Position numbers and translations under genes: made by a program. Shown piece by piece: positions 63,107 through 64,000 of a stretch of DNA of 64,000 bases (positions within the stretch are counted from its first letter, which is position 1; each line of letters opens with the position of its first letter). The DNA is from G963665495 sp963665495. GTDB taxonomy: Bacteria > Desulfobacterota > Desulfovibrionia > Desulfovibrionales > Desulfovibrionaceae. The notes beneath the pieces are model-generated. The model was not told the DNA's origin and made no database searches. It saw only the letters and a program-made list of their open reading frames with translations. The stretch is from contig OY762289.1 of the NCBI GenBank assembly GCA_963665495.1, positions 1,488,001 through 1,552,000 of the forward strand. Direction: 5' to 3'.

Positions 63107-64000
63107 TCATCCGGTCAAAGCGTACTTCGCCTCATGAATCCCCATGATCCTGAGTTTGAAGAATTCCATATCTCGATAACCGTATGCTTGCCTTTTCATT
63201 GTTTTGATTTTGTTGTTTGTTCCTTCCATTGGCCCCGATGTTATCGGATGATCGTACCAGGCCAGGATGCCAGACCGGTGAGCCGCCAAAGTTCCACCTA
63301 TCGTCATCAAAGGGCCGAGTCCTGAGACTCTGGCACGAGCAATCCAGTCATTGAGGAAAATCTCAGCTTCCGACTTGCTGGATTGATTCCATATTTGCCG
63401 CAAATCTTCCTTCATGTAGTACGCAAGCGCCAGTGGTTGATTGTATTTCAACGCCTCGTTCAAACGCTCCCGCTCGTTTCGATTCACATCAAGGTTGTCA
63501 GGATTTTTCAAAAGGAGCCACCGGCTTCCTTTGAGTACATCCTTGCCCATGCTGTCTTTCAACTCCCGGTATTGCTTGCGACGAACTTCCGTAAGTTTGT
63601 CGTTCATCAATTTGACCACATGAAAATGGTCGAAAACCAATGGTACTCCTGGCAAATTCTCCAGCACGGCTCCAATATAGGCTGCACTCAAGTCCGTAGC
63701 CACAGCACGAATTTTTGCCCGAGAACGCTTCAGTTTCCTCCAAAATGGTTTCAGCGCGTTAGCTCCTTTGCCGTCCCCCACAAAAATCACCGCGCCGCTT
63801 TTCAAATCCATGACCAAAGTCAGATATTTGTGCCCCTTGCGGACACTTATTTCGTCAATGGCAAAATACCTGAGCTTTGAAAGCTTGGGGTTGCTATATT
63901 TCCGTTGAAGGTTGCGTTTGAAAATATCTTTGACGCTATCCCAGCCGATACCCAATAGATTGGCGGCATCAAGCATGGTCATAGTTTTCACCAAGAACAA
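63107..64000 (-). mobile_element. ISL3-family transposase, running off the window
   Basis: 297 aa of the C-terminal part; the N-terminal zinc-finger part lies beyond 64000. DDE domain blocks: YFAIDEISVRKGHKYLTLVM, ATDLSAAYIGAVLENLPGVP, LVFDHFHVVKLMNDKL and the terminal HPITSGPMEGTNNKIKTMKR with RQAYGYRD. The likely IS end lies at about 63098-63116 (GGCTCATCCGGTC on the + strand). The other end and target duplication are outside. Confidence 0.88.

Overview
The window looks like a chromosomal segment of a sulfate-reducing deltaproteobacterium of the Desulfovibrio group. This is an inference from a siroheme-decarboxylase (Ahb) subunit, a glycolate/lactate-type FAD plus Fe-S oxidase pair next to smpB and a mannose-type PTS (an order I recall from Desulfovibrio genomes), an EFR1-type flavodoxin/ferredoxin protein, and many small CXXC redox proteins. 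Most of the window has mid-range GC. Two regions (31.5-44.1 kb and 58.7-64 kb) are richer in A+T and carry mobile genes.

Layout. 1-6.8 kb: rsmI (5' end cut by the window), PTS EIID, HPr, enzyme I, smpB and a two-gene FAD/Fe-S alpha-hydroxyacid oxidase, all on +. 7-13.7 kb: a secreted protein of unknown role, an amphi-Trp protein with a small basic partner, a TetR regulator next to an Ahb subunit, a NicO/DUF1007 metal-efflux pair, and a flavodoxin-fold reductase coupled to a DJ-1/PfpI lipoprotein. 14-17.7 kb: a PstS-like binding protein with a PiT phosphate transporter, then an ECF sigma operon with a putative anti-sigma and a Spy/CpxP-like protein. 17.9-23.4 kb: a five-gene peptide/nickel-class ABC importer. 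23.8-29.7 kb: a complete 16S-tRNA-Ile-tRNA-Ala-23S-5S operon read from eight tandem promoters, with boxA sites and RNase III stems. 29.9-31.4 kb: an EFR1 protein and a CheY-like regulator.

31.5-44.1 kb is a 12.5-kb integrated element in a tRNA-Ala(CGC) gene, flanked by a 95-bp direct repeat (94/95 identical). It has an intact tyrosine integrase, small regulators, an MqsR/MqsA toxin-antitoxin pair, and an uninterrupted packaging and capsid operon (small and large terminase, portal, scaffold, major capsid, cement protein). I recognise no tail, lysis or replication-initiator gene. This is the architecture of a capsid-forming phage satellite that would need a helper phage's tails, and it is the main discovery candidate.

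44.2-58.5 kb returns to ordinary chromosome: a CgeB-like glycosyltransferase, rlmE, yebC, ruvCAB, thyX, a divergent dnaA with DnaA-box-like sites and a small unannotated ORF beside it, a TMTC-like glycosyltransferase with TPRs, a UPF0280 protein and two surface-protein genes (LPP20-like, and a GNA1162-like/beta-helix fusion). After tRNA-Arg(ACG) a second island (58.7-64 kb) holds phage-like genes (AbrB-like, zinc ribbon, a 105-nt tRNA-like sequence, a radical SAM gene with ATC where its start should be). It then has a helicase/DUF2290 pair resembling an anti-phage module, whose 5' end appears to have been cut by an ISL3-family insertion sequence running off the window.
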